Shown in pieces: positions 42,856 to 51,232 of a stretch of 64,000 nt of DNA. The translations under genes were made by a program, and so were the position numbers. The number at the start of each line of letters is the position of its first letter. The stretch's first letter is position 1. The DNA lies in the NCBI RefSeq assembly GCF_001854245.1, contig NZ_CP015381.1, positions 3,631,001 through 3,695,000 of the forward strand, given 5' to 3'. Source of the DNA: Desulfococcus multivorans. Its GTDB lineage: Bacteria; Desulfobacterota; Desulfobacteria; Desulfobacterales; Desulfococcaceae. The notes under the pieces are model-generated. The model was given only the letters and a program-made list of their open reading frames with translations. It did not search any database and was not told where the DNA came from.

Positions 42856-44499
42856 TTACAGCTTTTTCACATGGTCGGCCAGACGCACGGCCAGGGCCAC
42901 GGTGGTCACGACAGGGTTCGCATACCCGCTCGTCGGGAAAACCGAGGCGCCGGCGATATACAGGTTCGATATGCCGTGAACACGGCAATCTTTGTCCACC
43001 ACGCCCTTTTTGGGATCCACGTGCATGCGGGTGGTCCCCATGTGGTGCCATCCGCCGCGCAGGAACCGAGGGGTTTCCCCTTCCTTCATCTCGATGATGA
43101 GCCGGCCAAGGCCCTTCTTTTTCAACGCGTCGCTCAGTATCTCCTGCGTTCTGATCATGCTCTTCAGATCCTGGGGCATCAACTCCCATTTCAGCTTGAT
43201 GCGATTCATGCCGAAGGCGTCCTTCTCCTCATCCAGCAAAACCCGGCTTTCCGGATTGGGGACCTGTTCTGCCATATGATTCAAGCGATACACGACCATG
43301 CGTTCACCGGCGACATATTCCTTCAAAAAACGGTTCGTAAAGTGCCGGTAGGACTCCCTGGACAGAGAAGGGATATCTCTTGCGACATCGATCAGCCGGC
43401 TTTTGAGGTTTCGGGGTATTTTTTTCTTTTTCAGATCGTAGACCAGGGATTTTCCCGAATAATAGCCTTTTGACCAGCTCCGTTTATAATAGGCCTTGCT
43501 TCTGTTGAAGTCCGGAGCGATGTGTATCGAGTGATTCAACAGACGCTCCCTTCGTTTAACGGCGTCATTCAATGCCAGCTTTCCCATGATGGTCACACCG
43601 TTGACCTGGTGCATGCCGTAAAAGGCGAGCGCATGGGACATTTCCACATCGGCCGGGATGAAGGCTCCGGAAGTCAGGTGGGGATGCTCCATGAAAAACC
43701 GCCCCACCAGGTCATTGCCGTTTCCCAGGCCCGCCTTTTGAACGTGATTCGAGGCCAGCAGCAACCGGGGGACTTCGATACCGCCCGCCGCCAGGATGTA
43801 GGTCCTGGCCTTGACGTTGAAACGGGGTCCGTTCAGGCATGCCGCCTGGAGCGCTGTAACGACCTGTGCATTATCGTCAACAGCGATGTTGACGCAATTG
43901 GCATGGGTAAAGACCCTTATATTTTCTGAACGATCAAGGGCATCTCGGTAGGTCTTGAAAAAAACTTCGCGATCGCCGAACTGAAACACCGTCGTTTCGA
44001 ATTCTTCTCCCGTTAGGCGGGGCTGCCGCCGTTGATCCTCCGATGACATCCAGTCTGCCGGATCATAACTGTAGGGTCCGATCCGGCATATTTGGTGAGC
44101 CCTTCGATAGAAGGGTTCCAGGTGGGATATATCAAAGGGCCACCCGCTGTAAGGCACCCAGTCACGCGCTTCGAAATCGATGGGATCGAGCCCCCTCAAC
44201 CGGACACCCAGCCTGTTGTCGCCGATGGGGATGTGCCAGAAATGGCTTGTTCCGCCAAAAAACCGGGCCCTGGATTTATCCAGTTCGAAATACGGAAATC
44301 CGATATTTTTTCCCCAATTCAGGGATTGCGTTACTCTGTCGGCTTCGATGCCGCCGCTCTCCAGCAGACATACCCTGTACCCGGCGTCGATGTATTCCAT
44401 CGCAAATGAAATTCCCGCCACGCCTGCTCCGACCACGCAGATATCCGTCTCGATGGTAGAGTCCGGAGACAGTTCAAATGCGTTGATTAACATGGGCAA
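42856..44499 (-). CDS. GMC-family FAD-dependent oxidoreductase
   Basis: A 547-residue GMC oxidoreductase. CVVGAGVAGIS is the FAD-binding loop (24-29), ILAAGGIEVPRLLLAS is the second FAD segment, and GWHHMGTTRM with H485/H486 plus N528 in ANPVVTTVALAVRLAD is the active-site His-Asn pair of the family, as in pyranose 2-oxidase. Typical substrates are sugars or alcohols. In an anaerobe it would need an electron acceptor other than oxygen; the ferredoxin and membrane anchor encoded next may be that partner. There is no signal peptide, so it acts on cytoplasmic substrates, perhaps a nucleotide sugar or lipid-linked sugar. Confidence 0.85.
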   Translation of the reverse strand: MPMLINAFELSPDSTIETDICVVGAGVAGISFAMEYIDAGYRVCLLESGGIEADRVTQSLNWGKNIGFPYFELDKSRARFFGGTSHFWHIPIGDNRLGVRLRGLDPIDFEARDWVPYSGWPFDISHLEPFYRRAHQICRIGPYSYDPADWMSSEDQRRQPRLTGEEFETTVFQFGDREVFFKTYRDALDRSENIRVFTHANCVNIAVDDNAQVVTALQAACLNGPRFNVKARTYILAAGGIEVPRLLLASNHVQKAGLGNGNDLVGRFFMEHPHLTSGAFIPADVEMSHALAFYGMHQVNGVTIMGKLALNDAVKRRERLLNHSIHIAPDFNRSKAYYKRSWSKGYYSGKSLVYDLKKKKIPRNLKSRLIDVARDIPSLSRESYRHFTNRFLKEYVAGERMVVYRLNHMAEQVPNPESRVLLDEEKDAFGMNRIKLKWELMPQDLKSMIRTQEILSDALKKKGLGRLIIEMKEGETPRFLRGGWHHMGTTRMHVDPKKGVVDKDCRVHGISNLYIAGASVFPTSGYANPVVTTVALAVRLADHVKKL

Positions 44500-44762
44500 A
44501 ATATCCTTTTAACACTTTTGAATTCAGCGAATTGCTGTTGACAAGCCGTTTTGGGCAAAGGCGAACCCTGAATCGCGGAGACCGCTCTGCAGCGGCCGAT
44601 TCACGGCATCACGGCTGAGGTCGGGTCGACACACGCGCCGGCCCGTCAGGATGCCCGCGGCAACATCCCCGGCATCCGATGGAATTTGTGCGGTGATCGA
44701 CACGGCAGGCAGCATCGTTTCAATGGACGGCCGGACACGGCCTTGTGCCGTGAGCGCCCGGG

Positions 44763-46019
44763 TCACAGGATCCTGCCATAGATGCTGCGAAAGGTTCTGC
44801 CGAAGACGCTGTGCAGGTGCTTCCGGTCGACGGTCGCCAGGGGTCCCATGGTTCTCGACGTCCATTCCTCAACCTTTTTCCGCTTTTCGAATTCATCGAT
44901 TTTGACCTGGACCACCTTCAGAAGGTCCTCCCGGCCGATCCGTCTCAGCGGTTCAAACAACTCCCGATACATGGGCAGATTGTTGGGTCTTACGATTACC
45001 GAGGCTTCGACCCGCGCCGTAGTGACATTATTTTCCGCGAAGGCCCCCGAACGATCCAGCACGCCGCAGCAGAGCATGGCCAGCATGGTTCTGACGCATT
45101 TCTCGCAAACGCCGCAGTTGAGGATCTCCTGCTGATAGGTTCGAGAGTCGTTGCACACCCTCAGGTTGTCGATAGCGACCTGCCAATCGGAAATGATCCG
45201 CGTCTTTTCATACCGGGAAAAATTGATGCCCTCGTGCCGGATGCGCAGATCCGCACTGCTGTAATACGGGTTGACAAGAGGGTGCGAGCTGTAGGGAATC
45301 AGATTCGGGATGTCGTGACAGGAATTGATGGAGAAAAGGGAAAACCGTCCGGACAGGGCGTGGATCGCCGCCCCGAAGGTGGCGCCCATGTATTGTTTGA
45401 GCCAGAAATCCGCCCAGAAGGTCCGGTCGTTTTCAGGACCCAGTTCCCGAATGTTCGTATAGAGCGGTGTCATTCGGATGTCGGCGTCGGCGGCGATCAC
45501 CTCGAGATGTCTCAACACATGGTTGAAGCTGACGTCGTTCTGCACCTCCAGGCCGTAAATGATCAGGCCGTCGAGAATCCGGGCCGGGTGGCCCGAAGGA
45601 TAGTTCAGGTGATTGTGCCGAAGGGTCGCCAGGGAGTCGACACCCCCGGAAAAAAGGAATCCGGCGCGCGACGTTCCTTCGGCCGCGGCAGGTCTCATAC
45701 CGGCGGTCGCGATGGGGATGGGCTTTCGCCTCCCCGGATAGAACCAGTGAACGATCCAATGGAGGGCGACATCGATGTTTTCCAGCAGCTGCGGGCAGAC
45801 CGGTCCGTCGACCCAGATCCTTTTTTCTCCAAAGTGCATGGCGGGCAGGGCGCCGGCGATCAGGAAGGCATGGGGATCCGGCACCAGGCCCTCGGCATAT
45901 GCCGTCGGGGTTTCGAAATAAAGCGTTTGCGCGGGATGGTCGTTCTCTTCCCAGATCAAACGGGCGGAAACGCGCTTGCGGCCGTTGATATCGGTCGAAG
46001 TGAAGTCTTGTATTTTCAT
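44763..46019 (-). CDS. QueC-like PP-loop ATPase, copy A
   Basis: A 418-residue protein. The PP-loop SGGVDSL begins at residue 124, typical of adenylating ATP-pyrophosphatases. A cysteine set C289, C302, C305 and C308 (RVC...NCGVCEKCVRT) matches the zinc-binding C-x(n)-CGxCxxC site of QueC, the deazaguanine synthase. The N-terminal ~115 residues are a separate domain that I do not recognise. QueC itself is about 230 residues, so this is not QueC but likely uses the same chemistry, activating a carboxylate with ATP. A paralogue follows. The substrate is unknown; an amide or ligation step on a sugar or amino sugar is a hypothesis. Confidence 0.65.
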   Translation of the reverse strand: MKIQDFTSTDINGRKRVSARLIWEENDHPAQTLYFETPTAYAEGLVPDPHAFLIAGALPAMHFGEKRIWVDGPVCPQLLENIDVALHWIVHWFYPGRRKPIPIATAGMRPAAAEGTSRAGFLFSGGVDSLATLRHNHLNYPSGHPARILDGLIIYGLEVQNDVSFNHVLRHLEVIAADADIRMTPLYTNIRELGPENDRTFWADFWLKQYMGATFGAAIHALSGRFSLFSINSCHDIPNLIPYSSHPLVNPYYSSADLRIRHEGINFSRYEKTRIISDWQVAIDNLRVCNDSRTYQQEILNCGVCEKCVRTMLAMLCCGVLDRSGAFAENNVTTARVEASVIVRPNNLPMYRELFEPLRRIGREDLLKVVQVKIDEFEKRKKVEEWTSRTMGPLATVDRKHLHSVFGRTFRSIYGRIL

Positions 46020-46053
46020 GAACGGGCTCCCATGATTTCTTTAGATCAACGGC

Positions 46054-47307
46054 TCATTTCAGATGATTGACGGCCCGGCTTCCCGTCAGGCGTTTTTTGA
46101 GACGGCTGAGTCCGCCGTGCAAAACGGTTTTATCCGTTTTCCTGACAAGGTCCATGGGGGTCATGGCCCGGCCCAGGGCCCGACCCAGGGAAATTCTGAG
46201 AGAGGCGGCCAGGTCCCGACGGCCCGAGTGGGCAAGCGCATCGATCAGTTCGCGGTAATCGTCGGCCAGTCCCGGTTTGAACCGGATGTTTTCAATGTCG
46301 GCCACGGTCATATCGTTCTTCGGAAACGAACGGGTTTTGTCCAGCGCGCCGACAGCCGTGAGGGCCAGCATGGTTCGCAGGCATTTTTCACACTGCCCGC
46401 AATTTTCGCCGGGCCAGTTGGGTTGACAGACGCGAATGTTGTTGAGGGCAACAGGCCACTGGGCCACCAACCGCGTCTTCTCCAGGCGCCCCGAGGTCAT
46501 GCCGACGTGACGGATTCTCAGACGCCAGCTGCTGTAGTAGGGATCGATGAGGGGGTGGGAGCCGAACGGCTTGAACGTGTCCCGTTTCACGAGCGCGAGC
46601 CCCGGAATGCTGTCGCTGGCGGAAATGGACACGGAATCGACGCGCCCCGATACGATATGGGAGACGGCTCCCAGAATCGCGCCGTGGAAAACATCGACAA
46701 AAAACCGCGTCGCGTCGTCCAATTCTCGCAGATTGGTGTAAACCGGGAGGAGAGAGATGCCGGATTCGCGCGTCACCTCGGACAGGGCGGCCATCGCCTT
46801 TTCGAAGGTTTCCGGCCGATGGTCCGACTCTGGGTTCTGGCCGTAAATCAGTATGCCGTCCCTGAAAAAACCGGAATGGGATTCGGGATACCGGGAATGA
46901 TTCTCCCGCAGGGCCGCCAGGGAATCGATGCCCCCGGAAAAAAAGAGGGCCGAGCGCGACACGGCGGGTCGGGGCGATGGTCGCTCTTCCACGTCGGCCT
47001 CGATCTGGACCCCGGAACGGTAGGCCTCGTGCCACAGGCCCATGAACCCCATCACGGTGTGGAGACCGTCGCGAAGCTCCGGGCAAATGGCTCCGTCGAT
47101 CCGCAGTCGCCTTTCACCGTGATGCAAGGCCGGGAGAAGGCAGCCCACCGCATAGGCGGCGGCTCCGGAATCCAGGGCGTCGGCAAACCGATCGAGGGTG
47201 GCGAAATAAATTTCCTGACGCGGCCTGGGGGAATCCTCCCAGGTGACGACGGCCTTGACGGCCGGTTTTCCGTTGTGTTCTTCCAGACGAATGTTTTCGA
47301 CTTTCAT
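46054..47307 (-). CDS. QueC-like PP-loop ATPase, copy B
   Basis: A 417-residue paralogue of the preceding protein with the same architecture: an unrecognised N-terminal domain, PP-loop SGGIDSL at residue 124, and C294, C303, C306, C309 in RVCQ...NCGQCEKCLRT. The C-x8-C-x2-C-x2-C spacing is exactly that of QueC zinc sites. The two copies are clearly homologous along the full length but differ in loops, so they may form a heterodimer or act on different substrates. It sits between the ATP-grasp gene and copy A, 34 bp away. No other queuosine genes are present, so tRNA modification is unlikely. Confidence 0.65.
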   Translation of the reverse strand: MKVENIRLEEHNGKPAVKAVVTWEDSPRPRQEIYFATLDRFADALDSGAAAYAVGCLLPALHHGERRLRIDGAICPELRDGLHTVMGFMGLWHEAYRSGVQIEADVEERPSPRPAVSRSALFFSGGIDSLAALRENHSRYPESHSGFFRDGILIYGQNPESDHRPETFEKAMAALSEVTRESGISLLPVYTNLRELDDATRFFVDVFHGAILGAVSHIVSGRVDSVSISASDSIPGLALVKRDTFKPFGSHPLIDPYYSSWRLRIRHVGMTSGRLEKTRLVAQWPVALNNIRVCQPNWPGENCGQCEKCLRTMLALTAVGALDKTRSFPKNDMTVADIENIRFKPGLADDYRELIDALAHSGRRDLAASLRISLGRALGRAMTPMDLVRKTDKTVLHGGLSRLKKRLTGSRAVNHLK

Positions 47308-47352
47308 ATCACCTGCCGTATCATAATTGATTCAACTTCCGGTATTCATGGG

Positions 47353-47384
47353 GCGGCCCGGAAACGCACTTGCGTCCGGGCCGC
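47353..47384 (-). terminator. Hairpin upstream of QueC-like gene B
   Basis: A perfect 10-bp stem, GCGGCCCGGA/TCCGGGCCGC with a 12-nt loop, immediately next to the heptad-repeat hairpin. It lies after the ATP-grasp gene and 46 bp before the start of the QueC-like gene B. No T-run follows on the minus strand, so it may stall or protect the transcript rather than terminate it. Confidence 0.5.
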
Positions 47385-47385
47385 T

Positions 47386-47494
47386 GAGGTTGAAGGCTGA
47401 AGGCTAAAGGCTGAAGGGGTGCGTCCGCAACGAACGGAGCGTTGATGCCCCTTCAGTCTTCAGTCTTCAGCCTTCAGCCTTTAACTTTCAGCCT
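47386..47494 (-). repeat. Heptad-repeat hairpin, copy 4 (longest)
   Basis: The left arm (47386-47418) is GAGGTTGAAGGCTGAAGG-like; the right arm (47448-47494) carries CCCCTTCAGTCTTCAGTCTT followed by more heptads and ends in GCCTC. The spacer TGCGTCCGCAACGAACGGAG is almost the same as in copy 2. The right arm supplies the TGA stop codon (47488-47490) of the ATP-grasp gene, so the element overlaps that gene's end. Confidence 0.75.
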
Positions 47495-48813
47495 CTTTGC
47501 CGTTTCATGTGCGCCAGGTAGACCCGGGGAAAGGGCGTTTCCCCAAGGGGGGTTTCATGGGCCATCTGCATCGCCTCCACCCCCCAGAAGAGATTTCCCT
47601 CCACCAGCATCGGCCCATCGTCCGTAATGGCGACGTCCCAGCCGATGAACGCGTAATCCTTGAAGACCCGATGTGCCTCGCGGCACAACGCGAGGGTTTC
47701 CGCCCAGAAGGGCAGCTGAAATCCGTTCACCCGCTTTTGGGTGTCGGGATGGACATCCCATCGCGTCGTCGGTTCCGCACCCACGACGCCCCTGCCGAGC
47801 ACGCCTGTTTCCAGGTCGATGGAAACCGCCATCCCCCCGGTATGGAAATTGTCGGTGCTTCGCCCACGGGCGGCCATCTTGAAAATGGCGCACGGCAGCA
47901 CGCCCTCCGATCCGTCGGGTTCCCGATAGGTCACGATGCGACATGTGGAAAGGGCGTCCCCCACCAGCGCCGCCACGTCGGCATGGTTTAAGATCCGCTC
48001 CTGAAGGATATACGGCGATGACAGGGAGCAGGCCGCAACCCGGGCCATTACGTCTTCCTTTGACAACCGGCGGCCGCTTTCGCTCCGATATCGCCCCGGG
48101 CCGTCGTATCGAAACGCCATAATGCCCGTGCCGCACCTGCCGCCTTCGGGCTTGGCAAACCAGTCCGCATCACGACCGCCGTCGTCGATGAAAGCCGCCT
48201 TTCCATTCTCGAACCGCGCCGCAATGGGTATCGTCCTCAAGCCGGATTGTCGGCATTTTTCAAAAAATGCCGTCTTGTTCTCGAATATACGGTGGTCCGT
48301 ATCCCGGTTGATGCCGTCCAGCAGCCCCAGAATTTCATGATCCTGCACGTAAAGCGACGCCGATGCCGTCCGACCGGGATGGTAAAGCCCGTAATAATAA
48401 TAGGTCCGCGGTCCCATATAAAGCACGTGGGCAAGATAGACGAGGTCCCGGACCTGGCGGGAAAGGGGCACCCCGAACTGTTGTGCGACATGCCTGCCGT
48501 GGCGGGCGACCCGTCTCAGGATGAATATGGGGGAGACGACGGGCCAGAGCAGGGTCGTCAACAGGGCGCGGGTTCTGTTCTTCCGCCAGAGAATCCGGGT
48601 GTGGCACCAGTGGACTGCGGCCATGTGAGCGCTGCTTCGGGCCGCCGGACGCCAGTTCAGGTTCATCCCGCAACATTCATCCCGCAGTATTCCGGCCTGT
48701 GTTTCCCTCAACCGCCGAAAACGGGTCATCACGGCGCGATATGTCCATCGTATCGAGGGCATCTGCAACAGCTGCCGCATCCGGTCTGGAACGGCGCGTG
48801 GTATCGGTCGCAT
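47488..48813 (-). CDS. Sugar-transfer-associated ATP-grasp protein
   Basis: A 441-residue protein of the ATPgrasp_ST type, which joins a carboxylate to an amine or hydroxyl using ATP and is common in polysaccharide loci. FAKPEGGRCGTGIMAFRY is the ATP-clasp with a flexible glycine loop (near residue 225), followed by ILQERILNH, GVLPCAIFKMA and AFIGWDVAITDDGPMLVEGNLFWG, whose D, E and N are the metal ligands. The N-terminal ~110 residues form a helical region. The stop is inside the heptad-repeat hairpin. It precedes the two QueC-like genes, so ATP-dependent modification of a sugar is likely; the substrate is unknown. Confidence 0.8.
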   Translation of the reverse strand: MRPIPRAVPDRMRQLLQMPSIRWTYRAVMTRFRRLRETQAGILRDECCGMNLNWRPAARSSAHMAAVHWCHTRILWRKNRTRALLTTLLWPVVSPIFILRRVARHGRHVAQQFGVPLSRQVRDLVYLAHVLYMGPRTYYYYGLYHPGRTASASLYVQDHEILGLLDGINRDTDHRIFENKTAFFEKCRQSGLRTIPIAARFENGKAAFIDDGGRDADWFAKPEGGRCGTGIMAFRYDGPGRYRSESGRRLSKEDVMARVAACSLSSPYILQERILNHADVAALVGDALSTCRIVTYREPDGSEGVLPCAIFKMAARGRSTDNFHTGGMAVSIDLETGVLGRGVVGAEPTTRWDVHPDTQKRVNGFQLPFWAETLALCREAHRVFKDYAFIGWDVAITDDGPMLVEGNLFWGVEAMQMAHETPLGETPFPRVYLAHMKRQRG

Positions 48814-48819
48814 CCCGAA

Positions 48820-50190
48820 TCATCCCTCCACGGCCATATGGGAGAAATCCATTCCGTCTCCGCCCGGCCGGTATTCGGTCGTCCACTTCAACAGGGGGCG
48901 GACAACGCCGCGAATTTCCCTGGCATAATCCCCCCGAGCCGAATCGCCATCGAGATTGTCGTAAACACTGAAGGCGATGGCGTTTTTTTCACTGAACATC
49001 ACGGCATCGGGATTCAGGGAAAGACAATTCACGCTGATATAGATCATCCCCTCGGACAGCAGGTTGCCCGGAATCAGCGCCGTACTCACGTATGTCCCGG
49101 CCGGGCGCGGCCGTTTCCGCCACTCGGGATCCTGGTCCAGGGTCAGGAAGGCACACACCCCCTCCCGGTTCTTCACGGTGAAATGGGGCATCAGGACACG
49201 GCCGGAGGCGTACACGTCAAAGGTCATCTCGAGACGGATCGGTTTGCGGATATCGAAGGCTTCAAGAACCTCGCGGTTTTCATTGCATGCCCTGACACCG
49301 CGAAGCCGGACGACATCATTCCCCGGGGCTTTCTCCACATCGGGCCAATGCCTCGCCGAAGTCACCCCGAGGTTGGAATTGAGATACGCGCCCACAACCT
49401 CGCTGGCGGATCCCGAATTCACGATCCTTCCGCCCTCGAGCAGCAGGGCCTTTGTACACAGCCGCGTCACCGCCGCCATGTTGTGGGACACGAAAAGGAC
49501 CGTTCGCCCTTCCTGGCCGATGCTCTCCATCTTGTTGAGGCATTTGGCCTGGAAATCGGCATCTCCCACGGCGAGCACCTCGTCGATGATCAGCAGTTCC
49601 GGTTCGAGATGGGCCGCCACCGAAAAGGCGAGCCGGACCTTCATGCCGCTGGAATAGCGCTTGACCGGGGTGTCGATGAATTTTTCCACACCTGAAAACT
49701 GGACGATCTCGTCGAACTTCTCCTCGATTTCCCGCCGCCTCATCCCCAGGATCGTCCCGTTGAGAAAGATGTTGTCCCTGCCGGTGAGTTCGGGATGGAA
49801 GCCGGTCCCCACCTCCAGAAGGCTCGAAATTCTTCCCCGGATCTCCGCGTACCCAATGGTGGGGTCCGTAATCCGGGCCAAAATCTTGAGCAGGGTCGAC
49901 TTGCCCGCGCCGTTCCGGCCGATCAAGCCGAGAACCTCTCCCGGCGCCACCTGGAACGAGACCCCTTTCACGGCCCAGAGGATATCCGGAGACGCCTGCT
50001 CCTCCGCGTCGAAATCGATGTCGGCCACGCCGCCTTTGAACCGGTACAGCGACCGGTATTTCCTGAAGTTGTAAAAAGGGCTGACCAGCATGCGCAGGAT
50101 TTCTCCGCCAACCGTGTCCTGGCGTTTTTCTTTCAGGCCGATGCGATAGCGCTTGCTGATGTTATCGACCCTGATTGCCGGTTCCGTCAT
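48820..50190 (-). CDS. ABC polysaccharide exporter ATPase (Wzt-like)
   Basis: A 456-residue Wzt-type ATPase. Walker A is GRNGAGKSTLLK (near residue 95), the signature is YSSGMKVRLAF, Walker B is LLIIDEVLAVGD and the H-loop is FVSHNMAAV. Residues about 275-440 form a C-terminal carbohydrate-binding Wzt_C-like domain, which in O9-type systems recognises the modified end of the polymer. It pairs with the permease at 50249-51070, 58 bp away. The export substrate is probably the locus polymer. Confidence 0.9.
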   Translation of the reverse strand: MTEPAIRVDNISKRYRIGLKEKRQDTVGGEILRMLVSPFYNFRKYRSLYRFKGGVADIDFDAEEQASPDILWAVKGVSFQVAPGEVLGLIGRNGAGKSTLLKILARITDPTIGYAEIRGRISSLLEVGTGFHPELTGRDNIFLNGTILGMRRREIEEKFDEIVQFSGVEKFIDTPVKRYSSGMKVRLAFSVAAHLEPELLIIDEVLAVGDADFQAKCLNKMESIGQEGRTVLFVSHNMAAVTRLCTKALLLEGGRIVNSGSASEVVGAYLNSNLGVTSARHWPDVEKAPGNDVVRLRGVRACNENREVLEAFDIRKPIRLEMTFDVYASGRVLMPHFTVKNREGVCAFLTLDQDPEWRKRPRPAGTYVSTALIPGNLLSEGMIYISVNCLSLNPDAVMFSEKNAIAFSVYDNLDGDSARGDYAREIRGVVRPLLKWTTEYRPGGDGMDFSHMAVEG

Positions 50191-50248
50191 TTCGCAGTCC
50201 TTATCCTGAATTCCAGTTCAAACATCATCCACTGAATCCTTTTCGATG

Positions 50249-51070
50249 TCATATTACGTCCGCAAAGATACGCTCCATCCGCTTGAAGTACAGTCCCCCG
50301 GTCACGAAAACCAGGGCCGCGGTGAGCATCCCCGGCCATATATAGGCCCACGGCATGGGCGTCCCCAGAAGCGCCGCCCGGAATCCCTCGATGACGCCCA
50401 CGATGGGATTGAGGGAATAGATGAGCCGGTATTTATCGGGTATGGAGGCCGCCGAGTAGACAATGGGCGCGGTATAGATCAGCATTTTCATGACAAAGGG
50501 CATGGCGTACTTGAAATCCCGGTATCGGATGGCAAAGGAGGAGAGCCACATGCCGACGCCGGAGGCCACCATGACCATGAACACGAGGAAAACGGGAAAA
50601 TAGAGGAGATTCCAGGTGGGCGTCACGCGATACCAGAACATGACACAGGAGAGCAGCAGGATGGATATCGTGAAATCCACCAGCCGGGCGAAGGCCGGCG
50701 CCAGCGGAAAGATCAGACGCGGAAAATAGACCTTTCCGAGCATGCTCTGGCCCTGTACGAGGCTCTGGCTCGATTGGGTCATGGCCTCCTGCATATAGGT
50801 CCACGGGATGACGGCGACACTCGAGAACAGGGCATACGGAATGCCCTCGGTGGGCACCTCCGCCACCCGCCCGAACACCACCGAAAAGACGACGATCTGA
50901 ATCAGCGGATTCAGGATGGCCCATGCGAACCCCAGAATCGTCTGGGCGTACATCACCTTGATGTCCCGCAGAACAAGAAAGTAGAACAGATCCCAGTACT
51001 CCCTGAGTTCCCCGAGATCGATCACCTGCCAACCCGATCTCGCCTTGATATAGGTAATACGATTGGTCAT
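50249..51070 (-). CDS. ABC polysaccharide exporter permease (Wzm-like)
   Basis: A 273-residue inner-membrane permease with about six hydrophobic segments (DLFYFLVLRDIKVMYAQTILGFAWAILNPLIQIVVFSVVFG, LLSCVMFWYRVTPTWNLLYFPVF, YSLNPIVGVIEGFRAAL). LRDIKVMYAQTILGFAWAILNPL is the hallmark of ABC-2-type polysaccharide permeases. It works with the adjacent Wzt-like ATPase. A GGGAG site precedes ATG 51070, and two hairpins lie upstream. Confidence 0.9.
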   Translation of the reverse strand: MTNRITYIKARSGWQVIDLGELREYWDLFYFLVLRDIKVMYAQTILGFAWAILNPLIQIVVFSVVFGRVAEVPTEGIPYALFSSVAVIPWTYMQEAMTQSSQSLVQGQSMLGKVYFPRLIFPLAPAFARLVDFTISILLLSCVMFWYRVTPTWNLLYFPVFLVFMVMVASGVGMWLSSFAIRYRDFKYAMPFVMKMLIYTAPIVYSAASIPDKYRLIYSLNPIVGVIEGFRAALLGTPMPWAYIWPGMLTAALVFVTGGLYFKRMERIFADVI

Positions 51071-51092
51071 AAAACTCCCGTCGACGTTAAAA

Positions 51093-51130
51093 TCGGGCCG
51101 CCTTTTCCGGCAGAGAAAAGACCGGCCCGA
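51093..51130 (-). terminator. Hairpin upstream of Wzm-like gene
   Basis: Arms TCGGGCCG (51093-51100) and CGGCCCGA (51123-51130) are complementary, and on the minus strand the hairpin is followed by TTTTAACG. It lies 22 bp before the permease start, so it could be an intrinsic terminator for the gene at 51233-51946 or an attenuator in the permease leader. Confidence 0.5.
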
Positions 51131-51156
51131 ATGCTGGATAAAAATTCACGTTCAGC

Positions 51157-51206
51157 CCCGGGCAGGACGGTTGCTTCCACAAGGACAAACCGCTGCCCTG
51201 CCCGGG
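51157..51206 (-). terminator. Rho-independent terminator after small secreted-protein gene
   Basis: Arms CCCGGGCAGG (51157-51166) and CCTGCCCGGG (51197-51206) pair perfectly, with further pairing of ACGGTT to AAACCG. On the minus strand GCTGAACGTGAATTTTTATCC follows. It lies just downstream of the stop at 51233. Confidence 0.55.
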
Positions 51207-51232
51207 CGCATCCACATATCGTCACCGCGCAC

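Noticed and set aside
44524-44762. Possible small gene between GMC and QueC-like copy A
   Set aside because: A frame exists (about 113 codons), but it overlaps the end of the QueC-like gene, has no clear ribosome site and no recognisable motif. The gap probably holds only regulatory sequence.
44763-47307. Annotating the PP-loop pair as queC genes
   Set aside because: They are almost twice the length of QueC with an extra N-terminal domain, occur as two copies, and no other queuosine genes are present.
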